A DNA stretch of 64,000 bases, taken from assembly GCF_036237315.1 (NCBI RefSeq), contig NZ_CP108356.1, forward strand, positions 2,476,501-2,540,500, read 5' to 3'. The position numbers and the translations under genes are program-made. The stretch is from Streptomyces sp. NBC_01351 (GTDB lineage: Bacteria; Actinomycetota; Actinomycetes; Streptomycetales; Streptomycetaceae). Under the pieces are notes generated by a model. It searched no databases. It saw only the letters and a program-made list of their open reading frames with translations, and had not been told where the DNA came from. This document shows positions 61,333 through 64,000 of this stretch, piece after piece. The first letter of the stretch is position 1; every line of letters starts with the position of its first letter.

Positions 61333-61374
61333 GTGGCCGCTTCCCGCGAAGGTCTTCCACGGTTCAGCGGCCAC
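61333..61374 (-). promoter_or_regulatory. Pause-type (1:2) hairpin overlapping the leader peptide end
   Basis: AGCGGCCAC (61366-61374) and GTGGCCGCT (61333-61341) form a perfect 9-bp stem; the first arm covers the last codons and stop of the leader peptide. In attenuators this hairpin sets ribosome and polymerase timing. A competing pairing CGCGGG/CCCGCG further along could act as antiterminator. Confidence 0.6.
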
Positions 61375-61405
61375 TGAGGACCGGCGCGCTGCTGGCGATA
61401 ATCAT
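61364..61405 (-). CDS. Leader peptide of the cimA attenuator
   Basis: 13 codons, MIIASSAPVLSGR, from ATG 61403-61405. Two consecutive Ile codons and a Val-Leu pair in so short a peptide match the control-codon logic of branched-chain amino acid attenuators. It is followed in order by a stem overlapping its stop, a 20-base spacer, an intrinsic terminator and cimA. No ribosome site is visible, so leaderless translation is possible. The upstream promoter is not clear. Confidence 0.7.
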   Translation of the reverse strand: MIIASSAPVLSGR

Positions 61406-61509
61406 GAGCTGAGCAGGCACGCTCGCAGTGTGCCATAACGCTCGCCGCTGATGGACGGGGATCTCAGCATGCGGGCAGCCGCGCCGCGCGGTCGGGTGCG
61501 GCGCCGTTG

Positions 61510-61556
61510 CGGGGCGCTGCCCCGGACCCTGCGCCTCAAACGCCGGCGAGGCTATT
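61510..61556. repeat. Partial copy of the dispersed repeat at the tetR 3' end
   Basis: GGGGCGCTGCCCCGGACCCT followed by GCGCCTCAAACGCCGGCGAG repeats the words found at 244-263 and in smc. The stop codon of the TetR-family gene (61552-61554) lies at its edge, so the element directly adjoins the coding end. Confidence 0.65.
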
Positions 61557-62172
61557 CGTGCAGCGTGAGGGCTTCCGTGAGGAATTCGCGGACGTGGTCG
61601 AGGATGTCCTTGCGGTCCACCGTCGGGAGACCGACCGCCAGTTGGATGCTGAAGCCGTCCAGGAGGGCGCGGGTGCGGGCGGCCAGGCGGTCCGGGTCCA
61701 CCGGGCGGAACTCGCCGCGCGAGATGCCCTCCGCGAGCAGGGCCACCAGGTCGCGGTGCCAGGCGCCCTCGATGGCCGCCTGCCGGTCGCGTTCCTCGGG
61801 GCCGGCGTTCTGGGAGCGGTTCCAGACCTCCAGCCACAGCGTCCAGTGCGGGTCGCGGGCCTGCGTGGGCACGTAGAGGTCCACGTACGCCTGCAGGCGC
61901 TCGCTCACCGGGCCGCGCCGGGACAGCAGGGCGCGCCGCGCGGTGCCCAGTTCCGCCTCGCTCCACTCCAGGGTCTGCAGCAGGAGCTCGTCCTTGCTGC
62001 GGAAGTAGTAGAGGAGGTGGCCGCTGCTCATGCCGACCTCGCGGCCCAGACCGGCCATGGTCAGGCCTTCCAGGCCGCGCTCGGCGATCGTGGCCATGGC
62101 GGCGACGAGTACGTCCTCGCGCGGGGGCGCGTTCTTGCGCGCCGCACGTACCGGTACTCCACCCGCCACCAT
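61552..62172 (-). CDS. TetR-family regulator
   Basis: 206 residues. The N-terminal helix-turn-helix is VLVAAMATIAERGLEGLTMAGLGREVGMSSGHLLYYFRSKDELLLQTL; the C-terminal part resembles the BetI-like ligand domain (LYVPTQARDPHWTLWLEVWNRS). It follows the agmatine deiminase gene by 36 bp, probably in one operon with it and ureC, and may control polyamine or urea-nitrogen use. Confidence 0.9.
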   Translation of the reverse strand: MVAGGVPVRAARKNAPPREDVLVAAMATIAERGLEGLTMAGLGREVGMSSGHLLYYFRSKDELLLQTLEWSEAELGTARRALLSRRGPVSERLQAYVDLYVPTQARDPHWTLWLEVWNRSQNAGPEERDRQAAIEGAWHRDLVALLAEGISRGEFRPVDPDRLAARTRALLDGFSIQLAVGLPTVDRKDILDHVREFLTEALTLHE

Positions 62173-62208
62173 GGGCCACTCCTTCGAACGTGTTGCCGTG
62201 GCCGTGGG

Positions 62209-63261
62209 TCAGACCTTCGGCTGCTGCTGGGTGATGCAGTGGATACCGCCACCCCCGGCGAAAATCGTACGTGCGTCGACGAGGGTCACCGTCCGCTCGG
62301 GGAACAATCCGCGGAAGATCTCGGCGGCCTCCTCGTCGCGCGGGTCGTCGAAGGCGCACAGAACGACGCCGTCGTTGCACAGGTAGTGGTTGATGTAGGA
62401 GTAGTCCACCCACTCCCCGTCCTCCTCCAGCACGGTCGGCGCCGGGATCTCCACGACCTCCAGCAGCCGGCCCCGGGCGTCGGTGGACGCGCGCAGGATG
62501 GCCGCGATGGTCTTGCAGCGCTCGTGGTCCGGGTGGGCCGGGTCGGGCTGGGAGTGCACCATGACGACGCCGGGGCGGGCGAAGGCCGCGACGATGTCGA
62601 CGTGGCCCTGCGTGCCGTAGGTGCCGTAGTCGCCGGCCAGGCCGTACGGGAGCCAGATCGCCTTGGTGGTGCCGAGGTGGGCGTGGATCTCCTGCTCGAC
62701 CTGTTCGCGGGTCCAGTCGGGGTTGCGGCCCTTGCCCAGCTGCACGGTGTCGGTGAGGAGCACGGTGCCCTCGCCGTCGACGTGGATGGCGCCGCCCTCG
62801 TTGACGAGCGGGGTGCTGTAGGTGCGGGTGCCGACCACGTCCGAGATGTGCCGGGCGACCTTGGAGTCGTGCTCCCAGCGGGCCCACTCCTGCGCGCCCC
62901 AGCCGTTGAAGGTCCAGTCGACGGCGGCCAGCTCGCCGGCCTCGTTGGTGACGAAGGTCGGGCCGATGTCGCGCATCCAGGCGTCGTCGAGCTCCCGCTC
63001 GACCAGCACCAGTTCGTGGCCGTCGGCCCCTCCGGCGATCGCACGGGCACTGTCCGCGTCACCGGGCGAGACGACGAGGGTCACGGGCTCGTACGAGCGG
63101 ACCGCGCGCGCGACGGCTCCCCAGGCCTCGCGGGCCTCGGCGAGCTCCTGCGCGTTGGTGAAGGTGGGGTTGGGGCTGGGCCAGGCCATCCAGGTGCGCT
63201 CGTGGGGCATCCACTCGGCGGGCATCCGGAATCCGGCGTTCACGGGCTTGTTCGTGGTCAT
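62209..63261 (-). CDS. aguA: Agmatine deiminase family protein
   Basis: 350 residues. The peptidyl-arginine-deiminase fold is shown by PAEWMPHERTWMAWPSPNPTF, DDAWMRDIGPTFVTNEAG, LVNEGGAIHVDGEGTVLLTD and the catalytic cysteine in FAGGGGIHCITQQQP (about residue 342). It converts agmatine to N-carbamoylputrescine plus ammonia. With urease upstream and a TetR gene downstream it suggests nitrogen recovery from guanidino compounds. Confidence 0.9.
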   Translation of the reverse strand: MTTNKPVNAGFRMPAEWMPHERTWMAWPSPNPTFTNAQELAEAREAWGAVARAVRSYEPVTLVVSPGDADSARAIAGGADGHELVLVERELDDAWMRDIGPTFVTNEAGELAAVDWTFNGWGAQEWARWEHDSKVARHISDVVGTRTYSTPLVNEGGAIHVDGEGTVLLTDTVQLGKGRNPDWTREQVEQEIHAHLGTTKAIWLPYGLAGDYGTYGTQGHVDIVAAFARPGVVMVHSQPDPAHPDHERCKTIAAILRASTDARGRLLEVVEIPAPTVLEEDGEWVDYSYINHYLCNDGVVLCAFDDPRDEEAAEIFRGLFPERTVTLVDARTIFAGGGGIHCITQQQPKV

Positions 63262-63282
63262 GACGGGGTCCTTACGGGCTTA

Positions 63283-63313
63283 CAGGCTGTGCCGGCTTGC
63301 AGGCTGTGCCGGC
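63283..63313. repeat. 17-bp tandem repeat between ureC and aguA
   Basis: CAGGCTGTGCCGGC occurs at 63283-63296 and again at 63300-63313, a period of 17 bp. The second copy directly abuts the ureC stop. It fills the intergenic spacer before the aguA ribosome site. Confidence 0.75.
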
Positions 63314-64000
63314 CTACAGGAAGTACAGGCGGTTGAGGGAGACCGATTCGGCCGCTTCGGAGCGCAGCGGTTCCCCGTCGAGGGAGACGAGTCCGCTGCG
63401 CGCGTCCACATCGACCGCGCCCACCCGGGAGTTGAGGAGGAGGTCCTTGGGGCCGATGCCGCGGGTGCCGCGGACGGCGACCCGGCGTCGGCGGGTGGGC
63501 ATCTCGTCGCTGCCGAGGGCCGCCGCGGCGGCCGAGACGAAGGCGACGGAGATGTCGGCGGCCGTGGCCCCGTACGAGCCGAACTGCGGGCCGAGGACCA
63601 GCGGTTCGCAGGTGTCGGTGGCCGCGTTGGGGTCGCCGGTGACCCCGTAGGCCGGGAAGCCGGACTTGAGGACCAGCTGCGGCTTGGCGCCGAAGAACTG
63701 GGGGCGCCACAGCACGATGTCGGCGAGCTTGCCGACCTCGATCGAGCCGATCTCGTGGGCCAGGCCGTGGGCGATGGCCGGGTTGATCGTCAGCTTGGCC
63801 ATGTAGCGCAGGACGCGGGCGTTGTCGTCGCCCTCGCCGTCGCCGGCCAGGCGGCCGAGCTCGCCCTTCATCTTGGCGGCCATGGCGAAGGTGCGGCGGA
63901 TGGTCTCGCCCGCGCGACCCATGCCCTGGGCGTCGGAGGAGGTGATGCCGATCGCGCCCAGGTCGTGCAGTACGTCCTCGGCGCCCATGGTGCCGGCGCG
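63314..64000 (-). CDS. ureC: Urease alpha subunit UreC, C-terminal part
   Basis: 229 codons; the 5' end lies beyond the right edge. RAGTMGAEDVLHDLGAIGIT, SSDAQGMGRAGETIRRTF, TINPAIAHGLAHEIGSIEVG and KLADIVLWRPQFFGAKPQLV belong to the UreC barrel, including the metal-binding aspartate in SSDAQ. The C-terminus ends LNRLYFL instead of the usual RYFLF. The sequence diverges from ordinary UreC, for example GYGVTGDPNAATDT, so it is probably the second, atypical urease of Streptomyces. Confidence 0.9.
   Translation of the reverse strand, partial: RAGTMGAEDVLHDLGAIGITSSDAQGMGRAGETIRRTFAMAAKMKGELGRLAGDGEGDDNARVLRYMAKLTINPAIAHGLAHEIGSIEVGKLADIVLWRPQFFGAKPQLVLKSGFPAYGVTGDPNAATDTCEPLVLGPQFGSYGATAADISVAFVSAAAAALGSDEMPTRRRRVAVRGTRGIGPKDLLLNSRVGAVDVDARSGLVSLDGEPLRSEAAESVSLNRLYFL

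Overview
The window is a piece of a Streptomyces chromosome core. The base composition is very GC-rich, many genes start with GTG, and it carries two conservon operons (cvn), an nsdA gene, and a gene order that I recall as collinear with the ffh to ureC2 stretch of S. coelicolor (about SCO5586 to SCO5525). Gene names follow recognisable motifs and that remembered order; no database search was run. There is no insertion sequence, prophage, CRISPR array or biosynthetic cluster.

Layout, left to right. 1-6.4 kb: the ffh 5' end, then a leftward nitrogen operon amtB-glnK-glnD and the antibiotic-production regulator nsdA. 6.4-16.8 kb: a lone prim-pol domain protein, ftsY, a flavin monooxygenase, the glucose permease glcP with two matching operator-like palindromes, smc with an unusual hinge insertion, a small coiled-coil protein and acylphosphatase. 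16.9-18.9 kb: a secreted CAP protein and a flavodoxin/HxlR divergent pair. 19-28 kb: a long leftward housekeeping run fakA-recG-rsmD-coaD-sepIVA-like-DUF177-rpmF-rnc-mutM. 28-36.5 kb: rpmB, thiL-thiD, a RAM-domain Lrp fragment, a lipoprotein, plsC-gpsA-ddlA, cofC fused in frame to a cold-shock-like module, and the two-domain HU protein hupS. 36.6-40.2 kb: leuCD opposite the IclR regulator ndgR, then five tRNA genes (3 Glu, 2 Gln) with a DasR-type palindrome inside the cluster. 40.3-44.3 kb: a HAD phosphatase, a DUF4241 protein, gltX, a fumarylacetoacetase-family enzyme and an unrecognised 62-residue protein. 44.9-55.3 kb: two tandem conservons (sensor-kinase-like CvnA, roadblock CvnB, DUF742 CvnC, GTPase CvnD). 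55.4-64 kb: acyl-CoA carboxylase accE/accB, a YceI protein, a Gly-rich membrane protein, citramalate synthase behind a leader-peptide attenuator, and ureC-agmatine deiminase-TetR.

Themes: nitrogen supply (amtB, glnK, glnD, gltX, Glu/Gln tRNAs, urease, agmatine deiminase), branched-chain amino acids (leuCD, ndgR, cimA with attenuator), and developmental signalling (nsdA, conservons, AbsB/RNase III, HupS). The observations most worth following up are the attenuator leader before cimA, the DasR-like site among Glu/Gln tRNAs next to gltX, the near-identical cvnB and cvnD pairs inside otherwise diverged conservons, the twin glcP operators 63 bp apart, the dispersed palindromic repeat inside the SMC hinge, the cofC fusion that lacks an ordinary start codon, and the 62-residue protein with a doubled ANPRRT motif.
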